64,000 bases of DNA from Candidatus Leptofilum gracile (GCA_016713825.1 JADJOJ010000007.1:434001-498000), one strand, 5' to 3'; positions 1 to 8,305 are shown, counted from the stretch's first letter. Notes: a model not told the origin generated them from the sequence alone. A program made the numbers and translations.

Positions 1-1105
1 ACTGCTGCTGCATCGCTTGTAGCTGCTGCAATGTTTGCTGGCCAAGCTGTTGGACGTGGGACAAAAGGTTGTGCTCTTCAATGTAGGTGAGCGTAGCCAA
101 ACCAGCAGCACAAAGAACCGGATTTTTCTCGTGGGTGTAATGTCCGATTGCCATTTGGGACACGGCTGAGTTAAACGCATCTCTGCCAATTATTGCCGCC
201 AAGGGCAAAATCCCGCCGCCCAACCCTTTGCCAAGCAGTAACAAATCGGGGATGATGCCAAAATGTTCGCAGGTAAACATTTTACCGGTACGTCCCAGCG
301 CGTGCGGAATTTCATCAAAGATGAGAAGTGCCTGGTGCCGGTCGCAGATTTCGCGCACCGCCTGCCAATACTCGGGGCGGGGAATGTAGGGAATGGTGCG
401 CACCGGTTCGGCGATGACGGCCGCTACATCCCCTTCGTGCTGGAGCACGTAGTCGATGTAGCTGGCGCATTTGAGGTCACAGCCGCCGCGCTGGTGGCAC
501 TCCCATAGGCAGCGGTATTCGTCTGGAGGCGGCACGTGGCTAACGCCAGGCAGCAGCGGCCCCACGCCTTCACGGAACAGCCGCTCACCGCTCACAGAAA
601 TGGCGTCCAGCGAAGCGCCGTGAAAAGCGTCCCACATTGCCACGACTTTGTGACGTCCCGTGACTATCCGGGCCAGCTTCAGCGCCAGGCCGACAGCTGT
701 GGTGCCACTGGGGGTAAACAAGACTCTGTTGAGGTCACCCGGGGCCAGTTGGGCCAGTTTTTTAGCCAGGGCAACGGCCGTTTCATTTGTGTATCGCCGT
801 GGACAAAACGATAATTCTTGCATCTGCTGCGCAATCGCCTGGATGACTGCCGGATTGCCAAAGCCCACCTGGTGCACGCTGTTGCCGTGAAAATCAAAGA
901 AGCGCCTGCCCTGTACATCTTCCAGGTAGCTGCCGTCGCAGCCAGTTAATACGTTGAGGCAAGGCGTGGAGAGAGATTGGTGGAAAAAGTAACGCGCATC
1001 TTCGGCCAATAAAGCCCGGGTGCGCTCATCCAGATCGTTGGTGATCCAGTTGGTGCGCTGCTCTGTGAGGTTGATGTCGCCTTCAGATTGATCTGCCGTG
1101 GACAT
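1..1105 (-). CDS. Class III PLP-dependent enzyme, PbfA-like (partial, C-terminus outside window)
   Basis: Fold-type I PLP enzyme of the class III aminotransferase family, with about 368 codons inside the window. Visible are FHGNSVHQVG (~72-81), the phosphate-binding TPSGTTAVG (~131-139), IFDEIPHALGRTG with the PLP-ring Asp264, and LGKGLGGG with the Schiff-base Lys293. The ATG at 1105 is preceded by AGGAG ten bases upstream. It lies 39 bp downstream of phnX on the same strand, so the two form an operon. That context favours (R)-1-hydroxy-2-aminoethylphosphonate ammonia-lyase (PbfA), a class III relative that makes phosphonoacetaldehyde for PhnX. The N-terminal pattern GDINLTEQR also resembles that group as I remember it. 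An ordinary 2-aminoethylphosphonate or omega-amino-acid transaminase remains possible. Confidence 0.72.
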   Translation of the reverse strand, partial: MSTADQSEGDINLTEQRTNWITNDLDERTRALLAEDARYFFHQSLSTPCLNVLTGCDGSYLEDVQGRRFFDFHGNSVHQVGFGNPAVIQAIAQQMQELSFCPRRYTNETAVALAKKLAQLAPGDLNRVLFTPSGTTAVGLALKLARIVTGRHKVVAMWDAFHGASLDAISVSGERLFREGVGPLLPGVSHVPPPDEYRCLWECHQRGGCDLKCASYIDYVLQHEGDVAAVIAEPVRTIPYIPRPEYWQAVREICDRHQALLIFDEIPHALGRTGKMFTCEHFGIIPDLLLLGKGLGGGILPLAAIIGRDAFNSAVSQMAIGHYTHEKNPVLCAAGLATLTYIEEHNLLSHVQQLGQQTLQQLQAMQQQ

Positions 1106-1144
1106 TACGGCCGTTCTCCTCGGCAAAGGCATTCTTCTAGCTGT

Positions 1145-1936
1145 TCAATAATTTCTGGCAAATTGGCCACCGTGTTGCCCACAAAATGGGCTCCCTTCAT
1201 GTGCCAAGGTCACTTTGGCCTTTGCCACCCGGCGTGTTTGTTCTTCCAAAGGCAAGGCGTGCAGTTCGCTTTCGCTCAGGCCAACTTCATTGCCCGCTTG
1301 GGCCACGCCAACGGTCCAAACTCCAGCGTTTAAACCAGCCTGAATATCCGGTTTGGTGTCGCCGACCTTGACTACCGCCGCTGGTGGATAAACGTCTAGT
1401 TCATTCATGGCCCTGTAGATCATCCAGGGCAGCGGGCGACCAGCAGATACCTGCGTGGCGCAAATGGTAAAGTCAGGCGTATATCCCTGCTTGGCGGCAG
1501 CCGCCTGGCAAATGGCCATTGCTTCCGCAAAGTAGCCGGTGGTGCCCGCTACTTTGATGCCTCGTTTTTTGAGATAGTTAAACGTTTCGACTGCGCCAGG
1601 AATGAGCTGGGTGAAGTTGGGCAAAATATCGAGCAGTACAGGGACGAAATCCTGGTACATTTTGTCGATGTCGCTGTTGGTGGGGGAACGGCCGTACTTC
1701 TCCTGCCACTGCGCTGCCACTGGTTCCATCTGCCCAATTGCCTGGATGTGCTCCCATTTGCCCAGCCCCATCGGGGCCCGCGCCTGAGCCATGGTGACCG
1801 CGATCCCTTGGCGACGATACCCTTCGATAAACGCGCCAGCCGGGGCGCAGGAGCCATAATCAATCATGGTGCCCGCCCAATCAAAAATAACCAGCTTGAC
1901 AGGACCACAATAGCTGCGTTTAAAATAAAAATCCAT
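1145..1936 (-). CDS. phnX: Phosphonoacetaldehyde hydrolase (phosphonatase)
   Basis: HAD-superfamily enzyme that cleaves phosphonoacetaldehyde to acetaldehyde and phosphate in the cytosol, the last step of 2-aminoethylphosphonate use. The sequence shows the nucleophile motif VIFDWAGTMIDYG (Asp19) and the cap-domain segment MGLGKWEHI, whose Lys60 matches the family's Schiff-base lysine. It also has AGTTGYF (motif II region) and VKVGDTKPDIQAG (acidic motif). Length is 263 aa, usual for the family. I place the start at 1936 (MDFYFKRSY) because the longer upstream reading runs through a repeat. It is the first gene of a two-gene operon with the PLP enzyme. The TetR operators about 190 bp upstream could also influence it, but that is inference. 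Confidence 0.9.
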   Translation of the reverse strand: MDFYFKRSYCGPVKLVIFDWAGTMIDYGSCAPAGAFIEGYRRQGIAVTMAQARAPMGLGKWEHIQAIGQMEPVAAQWQEKYGRSPTNSDIDKMYQDFVPVLLDILPNFTQLIPGAVETFNYLKKRGIKVAGTTGYFAEAMAICQAAAAKQGYTPDFTICATQVSAGRPLPWMIYRAMNELDVYPPAAVVKVGDTKPDIQAGLNAGVWTVGVAQAGNEVGLSESELHALPLEEQTRRVAKAKVTLAHEGSPFCGQHGGQFARNY

Positions 1937-2000
1937 GTTCGTACCCTTTTTTGCGACTTCACTATCTTTGCCCTTTTGCTTGTGATTCCCCCACCTTCGT

Positions 2001-2068
2001 GAGGGCAGGCTCCCCGAAGGCGGGAATCCGCGCCAATGCAAAGATGGCTACCCGCCTGCGCGGGTATG
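2001..2068. repeat. Intergenic palindromic repeat between phnX and tetR
   Basis: The stretch holds a GAAGGCGGGAATCCGCGCC-like segment and then the hairpin TACCCGCCTGCGCGGGTATG at 2049-2068. The same 20-mer recurs at 44583-44602 downstream of the selenoprotein gene. It is probably a small dispersed palindromic repeat; no gene is seen here. Confidence 0.6.
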
Positions 2069-2125
2069 GCACTGCCTCTGGTGGGTTGCTGAACTTGCTT
2101 TTAAGCATTTCTGAAAACGTGCTAA

Positions 2126-2165
2126 ACTTACAGCGTAAGTAAATAGTAATACTTACACTGTAAGT
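2126..2165. promoter_or_regulatory. Twin palindromic operators, probable TetR binding sites
   Basis: Two near-identical 15-bp inverted repeats, ACTTACAGCGTAAGT (2126-2140) and ACTTACACTGTAAGT (2151-2165), are set 25 bp apart. They lie 37-76 bp upstream of the TetR-family start codon at 2202 and share the form ACTTACRSYGTAAGT. TetR regulators typically bind such palindromes and repress their own promoter, so autoregulation is the simplest reading. Effects on the divergent phnX operon are possible. Confidence 0.75.
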
Positions 2166-2201
2166 TGTCAACCCATACGTGTAGTAAGATGAGATAAATC
2201 A

Positions 2202-2843
2202 ATGCCCAAAAAACGCACGCCGCTCACCCGTGAACTGGTATTAGAAGCCGCCCTAAAAATATTGGATGAACAGGGAATCGTTGGCCTATCCATGCGCAAA
2301 ATAGCTTCCGCTCTGCATGTAGAAGCCATGTCGCTTTACAATCATGTCGAAAATAAGAATGATTTGTTAAATGGCGTTGTTGATTTGGTTCTTTCCCGCA
2401 TTGAACTCCCCGACGCGGCCTTGCCCTGGCGCGATCGTTTAGAAGTAAGCGCCATGAAAATATATGAAGCTTTCATTCAACACCCTGCGTTGGTGATCGT
2501 CATTTCATCTGAGCAAGGTACCCCAAACGTCATGCAAGGGGTAGACAGCATCATCGCCGCGTTGGAGGATGCGGGCCTGCCGCCTCAGCAACAGGTTAAT
2601 GCGTTTCGCGGGCTGCTGGCGATGTGCTTTGGATTCATTCTCACGCATACGCAGGGGTTTAGCACAACGAAAGAGATGGCACAGCAAGAATGGGATCAAA
2701 TAGATACCAACAAATGGGAGGCAAATACCGTGCCGCATTTGGCAAAACTAGCCCCGTATTTCTTGCAAACAAGTGCTGACGATGATTTTCAGTTTATGCT
2801 GCATGCATACCTCGATTCCATTCAGAAAAGTCAAGGTAGTTAG
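2202..2843 (+). CDS. TetR/AcrR family transcriptional regulator
   Basis: A 213-aa repressor-type protein. The N-terminal helix-turn-helix spans residues ~10-58 and includes ALKILDEQGIVGLSMRKIA and ALHVEAMSLYNHVENKNDL. The C-terminal ligand-binding region resembles the TetR_C class (LPWRDRLEVSAMKIYEAF). Two matching palindromes lie just upstream, so it most likely represses itself. No obvious target such as an efflux pump is adjacent, and the ligand cannot be inferred. It is convergent with the GH130 gene, and an 81-bp palindromic element followed by six T separates them. Confidence 0.88.
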   Translation: MPKKRTPLTRELVLEAALKILDEQGIVGLSMRKIASALHVEAMSLYNHVENKNDLLNGVVDLVLSRIELPDAALPWRDRLEVSAMKIYEAFIQHPALVIVISSEQGTPNVMQGVDSIIAALEDAGLPPQQQVNAFRGLLAMCFGFILTHTQGFSTTKEMAQQEWDQIDTNKWEANTVPHLAKLAPYFLQTSADDDFQFMLHAYLDSIQKSQGS

Positions 2844-2859
2844 GATTTTGATGGGCTAT

Positions 2860-2882
2860 CTCCATGCGAAAAACGCATGGAG
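2860..2882. terminator. Hairpin with AAAAA loop after tetR
   Basis: CTCCATGCG (2860-2868), loop AAAAA, then CGCATGGAG (2874-2882) form a perfect 9-bp stem 17 bp after the tetR stop. No T-tract follows, so it may be an mRNA-stabilising hairpin rather than a strict rho-independent terminator. The same AAAAA-loop design recurs at 14406-14440. Confidence 0.5.
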
Positions 2883-2915
2883 GAAGTAAGAAACTTAGTT
2901 GCGAAGGTATTTTTT

Positions 2916-2996
2916 GTAACCGTTCAGCGCTCCCTGGAGTAAGGGCATCGCCTCGGCGCTTCGCGCCCTCGTGCGGGATACCAACTGAACGGTTAC
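2916..2996. repeat. 81-bp palindrome-ended element sharing the IS66 terminal inverted repeats
   Basis: GTAACCGTTCAG (2916-2927) and CTGAACGGTTAC (2985-2996) are perfect 12-bp inverted repeats. Together with CAA just inside the right end, the right 15 bases equal the right terminal repeat of the IS66 element at 32899-32913. The middle is unrelated to the transposase. No clean 8-bp target duplication is visible, since both flanks are T-rich. It is either a MITE-like derivative of the IS or a solo remnant. With TTTTTT following on the + strand it may also terminate tetR transcription. Confidence 0.6.
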
Positions 2997-3004
2997 TTTT
3001 TTGG

Positions 3005-3951
3005 CTACGCCGCCCCATGTTGATCAAGCCAGGTAAGCATCGCCTGAATACTGCCCGTAGCCATCGCTATGCTGGTATCTGCCGCGCCATAATACAGGTG
3101 CAAGGTGTCGCCATCAGGGCCAATGGTGTAGCCACAGGGAAAAGCGACGTTGCCCACATCCCCATGCTGCTCGTAAGGCTGTTCCGGGCCAAAGACCCAC
3201 TCGTCACCGCGTTTGAGGCAATGTTCCGGTCTCTCCAGATCAAACAGCGCCAAACCCAGACGATAAAGAGAACCGGCCGCTGTCTGGCGCACGCCGTGAT
3301 AAATCACCAGCCAGCCCTGGGCCGTTTCGATGGGGGGCGGTGACAGGCCGATTTTATTGGCATCCCACCAGGCCCCGCGCCGGGCTTCCAACATCAGCTT
3401 ATCGCTGCCCCAATGCCAGAGGTCGGCCGAATAGGAGATCCACATGTGCGCCCGCGCCGAACTGACCGGGCGGTGGATCATGGCCCAATGGCCGCCAATT
3501 CGGTGCGGCAGCAGCGCCGCATCTTTATCGTCGGGCGACATAATCAGCCCATAGCGTTCAAAATGGCGAAAATCTTCCGTCATGGCCAGGGCCACACCGG
3601 GGCCATCGCGCGTGAACGCTGTATAGACAACCGCATACCGGCCTAATTCAGGAACGTAGGTGATGCGCGGGTCTTCAATGCCCCACATTTCCTCCGGGAA
3701 GTTTTCAGGGTCCGGGAGGAGAGTCGGCTGGGGTCAATCTGCCAATCATCGACGCCATTGGCGGAACGGGCGGCACACAAGTGGGAAAGCCCGCGCCGGT
3801 CTTCGACGCGGCACAGGAGGAGAGTTGTGCCATCGGGCAGCAGCGTGGCGGCCGGATTAAAGACGGTATGGACCGGGTAAGGCCAATCGGCTGCGGTGAG
3901 GATAGGGTTAAGTTTGTGGCGGTGAAACAGTTCGGGATGTTGTGGATTCAT
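3005..3951 (-). CDS. GH130 glycoside phosphorylase (beta-1,4-mannoside phosphorylase-like), frameshifted
   Basis: Glycoside hydrolase family 130 enzymes phosphorolyse beta-mannosides. The N-terminal part (from ATG 3951) reads NPILTAADWPYPVHTVFNPA, and the C-terminal part begins MWGIEDPRITYVPE with HRPV and YHGV motifs. The two halves are in different frames. Around 3722 (CCGACTCTCC on the coding strand) one base seems to be missing; restoring it gives RTLLPDPENFPEEMWGIEDPR, typical of the family. Restored length is about 316 aa, normal for GH130. The start overlaps the end of the glycosyltransferase gene by 44 bp, implying translational coupling. I favour a sequence error over true decay. Confidence 0.8.
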
Positions 3952-6241
3952 TTTTTTTGGTTTCCAGTGATAATAGGGAATTCTCTGCCAGGCGCAGTTC
4001 CAATAAAGTTTGCAGAAAAGCTAGCGTAGATTCCGCCCCTTGATTCTCATTAGGGCGGTCGGGATGGAGGCCATCGCGGCAGCCCCCCGTGGCCGGGTCG
4101 TATAGGGACAGATTCAGGTCGTTACGTCCTAAAAACCATTCGAAGGCACGCCAGAGTTCTGCGCGCCAGCGCTTGTCTCCCGTGCTGCGATACGCTTCCA
4201 GGCAGGCGGAGGCCATCGTTTGGGCCTCGACCGGCTGTTGATCGAACCTGGCCTTTTCCCCGTTTCGCTCATAAAAGCCATTAGAGCCAATGGGAACAAA
4301 ATGCCCCTCAGCTGTGTCCGCGTGCTGAAGTTCGGCCAGCCAACGGAGCGATTCCAGACCAGCTTCGGTCATGGCTTTGTCAGGAATCCACTGACCACAC
4401 ATCAACATGGCCTGAGACAGCACAGCGTTGCAATAGCTTAACTCTGCTTCAAACCAGCGCCATTCGTCTGAACGGTTCTGTTGATATAAGGCGAGCAGGC
4501 GTCTGGCCAGTTCGTTCCGGACCTGGTTGGCCCGGCGGTCGCCATCAAACCGGCGTAGATATTCGTGGATGCCGATGAGGGTGAAGGCCCAGGCGCGGGG
4601 GCTGGTTGTTTCCAGAATGGCGGGCAGGGCTTGCTCGAACAGCCAGCCGGCCATACTTTGCAGGGCTGGGGTGTTGGAGCGGCCCAAGACGGTGCCCAAG
4701 GCCCACAAGGTACGGCCATGACTGTCATCAGAGCCGCTCTCTTCTAACCAGCTGCGCTGATAATTCATGAAGTTGCGGAAACGGCCGTTCTCCCCATTAA
4801 ATGCATAGCCAATAAACGCCAGGTAACGGGACGCCAGCGCTAACGATTGCCCGTTGCCTAACTCCAATTCCGCCAGGTGCATGCACACAATCAAAGCCCG
4901 GGCGTTATCGTCAATGCTGTAACCCTCGTCATAATTGGGAATAATAAAATTGGCGTGTTGAATCATCCCCGTATCGTCGGTCATGCGGTGCAGATGATCC
5001 AGGTTAAGCAGCGGCAGTTCACCGGGACGTTGGTCCAGCGGTTTGACCACGAAGCCAGTCGGCGTAAACGAGCGGCGTTCGGCCCGCGCCCGTTCAAAAC
5101 TCTCCATGTACCGCTGGGCCACTTGCGGCCAAATCATGGCCCGCCCAAAGAGATACGCCCGCTTGCGCATGGCGTGACGCCGGGATTCATTTTCCAACAG
5201 GTCAATTACCTGCTCGGCTAATGCTGCCGGGTCGCTAAACGGTACCAGCGCGCCCCGTTCGTCGGCCAACATCTCTTCGGCATACCAATACGGCGTGGAG
5301 ATGATGGCTTTACCTGCACCGAGCGTGTAGGCCAGGGTGCCCGACGTGATTTGAGCCGCGTTGAGGTAAGGGGTAATGTAAATGTCTGCTGCGCTGATGA
5401 ACTCAATCAGCTCTTCCAGGTTGACAAAGCGGTTATAAAAGATGACGTTTCCCGCCACGCCCAACTCCTTGGCCAGCCGCTGCAGCGATAATCGGTACGT
5501 TTCCCCTTGCTGGCGTAAAACGTGGGGATGGGTGGCCCCAACCACGATATAAACTACATTGGAGTTACGCGCCAGGATGGCAGGCAAGGCGGCTATCACC
5601 GTTTCGATCCCTTTGTTGGCGGAGAGTAGGCCAAAGCTGAGCAGCACCATCTTGCCCTCTACGCCAAACAGGTCCTTGTGGAAGCTGGGATCAACAAAGG
5701 AAACATCGGGGATACCGTGGGGAATCAGATCGATCTTTTCTGGCGGAACGCCATAGATCGTTTGCAAAAATTCTACGCCGCGCTCGCTCATCACCACAAC
5801 CCGGTCCGATAGAGCCGCCACTTCTTGCAGCACCCGGCACTGGTCGGGGTTGGGCTTTTGCAAAACGGTGTGCAGGGTAGTGACGATGGGCGTGTTTAAT
5901 TCACGCAGCAAGGCCAGAATGTGGCTGCCGGCTGTTCCGCCATAGATACCGTACTCGTGCTGTAAACAGACCAGATCGACGTTGTTGATATTGATAAAAT
6001 CGGCCGCACGGCGATAAGAGTCAATGTCCTTCTCTATCAGTTCAAAGCGAACGCGGGATGGATAGGCATAGCCAGCACTGGTGTCGTTGACAGGCAGGGC
6101 AATGCAGGTTGTGCCACTATATTCGGTGGCGACGGCCTCGCACAGGTCGGTGGTGAAGGTGGCAATGCCGCACTGGCGCGGCAAGTAGTTGCCAATGAAG
6201 GCAATGCGGTTGATCGCTGAATGATTCAAGTTATTTTCCAT
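3908..6241 (-). CDS. GT4-family glycosyltransferase with C-terminal alpha/alpha-barrel-like domain
   Basis: A 777-aa cytosolic protein. Residues ~10-390 form a GT-B glycosyltransferase: the N-terminal FIGNYLPRQCGIATFTTDL, the middle LIPHGIPDVSF and LLSFGLLSANKGIETVI, and the sugar-nucleotide region ITSGTLAYTLGAGKAIISTP. Residues ~400-740 are a helix-rich region (YSIDDNARALI, DDSHGRTLWALG, FDQQPVEAQTMASACLEAY) resembling (alpha/alpha)6-barrel glycosidase-like domains. The same two-gene order, GT4 then GH130, is recurrent in bacteria and suggests joint metabolism of a mannose-containing glycan. Acceptor and donor cannot be read from sequence. Confidence 0.85.
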   Translation of the reverse strand: MENNLNHSAINRIAFIGNYLPRQCGIATFTTDLCEAVATEYSGTTCIALPVNDTSAGYAYPSRVRFELIEKDIDSYRRAADFININNVDLVCLQHEYGIYGGTAGSHILALLRELNTPIVTTLHTVLQKPNPDQCRVLQEVAALSDRVVVMSERGVEFLQTIYGVPPEKIDLIPHGIPDVSFVDPSFHKDLFGVEGKMVLLSFGLLSANKGIETVIAALPAILARNSNVVYIVVGATHPHVLRQQGETYRLSLQRLAKELGVAGNVIFYNRFVNLEELIEFISAADIYITPYLNAAQITSGTLAYTLGAGKAIISTPYWYAEEMLADERGALVPFSDPAALAEQVIDLLENESRRHAMRKRAYLFGRAMIWPQVAQRYMESFERARAERRSFTPTGFVVKPLDQRPGELPLLNLDHLHRMTDDTGMIQHANFIIPNYDEGYSIDDNARALIVCMHLAELELGNGQSLALASRYLAFIGYAFNGENGRFRNFMNYQRSWLEESGSDDSHGRTLWALGTVLGRSNTPALQSMAGWLFEQALPAILETTSPRAWAFTLIGIHEYLRRFDGDRRANQVRNELARRLLALYQQNRSDEWRWFEAELSYCNAVLSQAMLMCGQWIPDKAMTEAGLESLRWLAELQHADTAEGHFVPIGSNGFYERNGEKARFDQQPVEAQTMASACLEAYRSTGDKRWRAELWRAFEWFLGRNDLNLSLYDPATGGCRDGLHPDRPNENQGAESTLAFLQTLLELRLAENSLLSLETKKNESTTSRTVSPPQT

Positions 6242-6325
6242 AGATAGCTCTGGAGATGGCTCTGGCTGAAAAAAGTGAGGTAGTGAACAGCCTGGGACAA
6301 TTGAAGGTAAGGTGATGGCTCATCT

Positions 6326-7078
6326 TTAGCGTGCCAGATAGCCACCATCCACAGGGTAATACGCTCCCGTCACAAATGATGCTTTTTCTGAATTGAGCCA
6401 AATCACCAATTCGGCAACTTCTTCGGGCTGACCCAAACGCCCAATGGGATGCAAGGCTACCAGGGCACTTTTTAGCTCTAAATTTTCTTCGAGTTCATGG
6501 ATCATCGGTGTGCTAATGAAGCCTGGCCCCACGGCGTTTATGCGGATGCCCTGCGGGCTGTACTCCAAAGCAGCTGCCTGGGTAAGCCCCACTACCCCAT
6601 GCTTGGCCGCTACATAGCCTGCCGCTCCGGCAAACCCAACTTGCCCCAGAATGGAGGCCATATTCACAATCGCGCCCCCGCCGCTCTTGAGCATGGCCGG
6701 TATTTGATATTTCATACAGTAGAAGACGCCTGACAGGTTGATGGCTAAAATGTGCTGCCAACCTTCGATGGATAAATCGGCGGTTTGGTTTTGTTCACCG
6801 CCGATGCCGGCATTGTTGCAGGCGTAATCGAGACGGCCGTACTGCGCCAAAGCGACATCGACCACGTGCTCACAATCGGTTGGGTTAGAGACATCGGCCA
6901 TGACAAAGGTCGCCTGCCCACCTGCCTGCCGGATTTGGGCAGCGGCTTGCTCGCCCGATGTTTGGTTCACATCGGAGAGAACAACCGTTATGCCATCTTC
7001 TGCATAACGTTCGGCCACACTTTTGCCGATTCCTGAGGCTGCACCCGTAACAATAGCTACTTTTTGCTGGCTGTTCAT
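6326..7078 (-). CDS. SDR-family oxidoreductase
   Basis: Classical short-chain dehydrogenase of 250 aa. Visible are the cofactor motif VTGAASGIGKSVAERYA (TGxxxGIG), the adenine pocket DVSNPTD, the structural NNAGIGG, the catalytic Ser in NMASILGQVGF, YVAAKHGVVG (YxxxK) and the C-terminal FVTGAYYPVDGGYLAR. Asp in VLSDVN after beta-2 suggests NAD(H) preference. The substrate is unknown; it resembles glucose-1-dehydrogenase/3-oxoacyl-ACP-reductase-type family members. It is the last gene of a minus-strand run whose next member upstream (DUF5661) ends 14 bp before its start, so co-transcription is likely. Confidence 0.87.
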   Translation of the reverse strand: MNSQQKVAIVTGAASGIGKSVAERYAEDGITVVLSDVNQTSGEQAAAQIRQAGGQATFVMADVSNPTDCEHVVDVALAQYGRLDYACNNAGIGGEQNQTADLSIEGWQHILAINLSGVFYCMKYQIPAMLKSGGGAIVNMASILGQVGFAGAAGYVAAKHGVVGLTQAAALEYSPQGIRINAVGPGFISTPMIHELEENLELKSALVALHPIGRLGQPEEVAELVIWLNSEKASFVTGAYYPVDGGYLAR

Positions 7079-7092
7079 TTCTGATTTTTCCT

Positions 7093-7392
7093 TTAACCTG
7101 ACAAATTCGATCGGGTTGATAAAGTTCCGGCTAATTCTTCTTCGGCTTCCCGCTCCATCTTTTGCAGACGGGTGTAATAGTCGGCAAACTCGTTGAGATG
7201 CGCGAGCGCGATTTTGCCGGTGAGGATGGGGTCGTTGCCCGTTACGTCTGTTGCGGGATCATTGAGACCATGCTCCAATTCAACATCCAAACCCATGCGG
7301 AACTGTTCTACGGCGAAGCGGCTCCAATCGATGTGGAGTTTGTTGCCAATTTCGGTGGCTTGTTCGGTTGTGAAATGCTTTTTCTCTGACAT
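7093..7392 (-). CDS. DUF5661-like small protein
   Basis: A 99-aa soluble protein with the conserved core HIDWSRFAVEQFRMGLDVEL, then EHGLNDPATDVTGNDP and GKIALAHLNEFADYYTRL. I recognise this as the DUF5661 pattern; its function is not established. An AGAG-type ribosome site precedes ATG 7392. It sits between an SPFH protein and an SDR on the same strand, in a neighbourhood rich in small stress-type proteins. Confidence 0.75.
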   Translation of the reverse strand: MSEKKHFTTEQATEIGNKLHIDWSRFAVEQFRMGLDVELEHGLNDPATDVTGNDPILTGKIALAHLNEFADYYTRLQKMEREAEEELAGTLSTRSNLSG

Positions 7393-7453
7393 TTACTCTT
7401 CCTTTTGGGGGTGGCCTATTTTCGCCACCCAGACGTTCTGATTTTGGTTAAAA

Positions 7454-8305
7454 TCAAGGGAGAATGGGTGCTTTACGGCCGTTCTTCTCACTTGCTAAAC
7501 TGACCGGTAAACTGCCTAATAACAAGGTCGGGCTGATACCGTGCTCCGTGATGACGATCTTGGCATTGTCACGTAAAGAGGTTTCAATCATTTCGAACTG
7601 TTTGAGGGTTTGCGCATTGCCCACAAAATATTTTTCGGCCGCTTCATTTACCAGGCGGATCGCTTCCGCTTTACCCTGGGCCACTTGAATCACGGCTTCC
7701 CGCTCTCCTTCTGCCCGCTGGATAATGGCCAATTTTTGCTGTTCAGCTGCTTCAAAATCACCCGTTGCCAGCAGGCGCATCGAGCGGCGCTCTTGTTCGG
7801 CCGTTTTCTGCTTGTGCATGGCTCGTTTAATATCTTCCGGGGGATCAATCAGGCGAATTTCTATTTTACCGACAGTTAAGCCCCATTCCACGGCAAAGGC
7901 ATTTAGAATTCGCTGTAGATTGGTGGCGATTGTCTCACGAGCCACCAGGCTCTCGTCCAGGGTCAAATCGCCAAATTCCTGACGCAGGTTGGTCATGGCC
8001 AACTGAATAATGGCCCGCTTCCAATCATCGATGTTATAGAATGTGCGCTTAATCGATACCTCATCAGCCGTGGGACGCACCCACATGATGCCATCCACCG
8101 TGATTTCTACGTTGTCTTTGGTAATGACTGATTGCGGTTGGATATCCATTGTGTGCTCGCGAATGTCGCGAATACGAGTAATATGGATGAACGGGATTTG
8201 AAGGCCCATTCCCGGCAGCACAAACCGAGTGTATTTGCCCAGTGTCTCCTGAATACCTAGTTCGTAAGGTCGCAGCGTAAAGACAGGGCCGTATATAGTT
8301 CTCAT
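7454..8305 (-). CDS. SPFH/Band 7 (stomatin-like) protein without membrane anchor
   Basis: A 283-aa member of the SPFH superfamily. The Band 7 core runs from residue ~5 to 165 (YELGIQETLGKYTRFVLPGM, SVITKDNVEITVDGIMWVRP, EFGDLTLDESLVARETIATN). It is followed by a charged helical segment (HKQKTAEQERRSMRLLATGD, IIQRAEGEREAVIQVAQGKA) typical of stomatin oligomerisation, and a C-terminal stretch with the NPxx-like AEKYFVGNAQTLKQFEM. Unlike most stomatins there is no N-terminal hydrophobic segment, so it may be cytosolic or peripherally bound. The start MRTIYGPVF is preceded by an AAGGAAAT ribosome site. Confidence 0.85.
   Translation of the reverse strand: MRTIYGPVFTLRPYELGIQETLGKYTRFVLPGMGLQIPFIHITRIRDIREHTMDIQPQSVITKDNVEITVDGIMWVRPTADEVSIKRTFYNIDDWKRAIIQLAMTNLRQEFGDLTLDESLVARETIATNLQRILNAFAVEWGLTVGKIEIRLIDPPEDIKRAMHKQKTAEQERRSMRLLATGDFEAAEQQKLAIIQRAEGEREAVIQVAQGKAEAIRLVNEAAEKYFVGNAQTLKQFEMIETSLRDNAKIVITEHGISPTLLLGSLPVSLASEKNGRKAPILP

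Noticed and set aside
1936..2041. Longer phnX start at 2041
   Set aside because: The added 35 residues come from a repeat-rich intergenic stretch and are not part of the HAD family.
2916..2996. Structured small RNA gene
   Set aside because: The hairpin is explained by IS66-type inverted ends and a terminator-like T-run; I see no promoter for a separate RNA.
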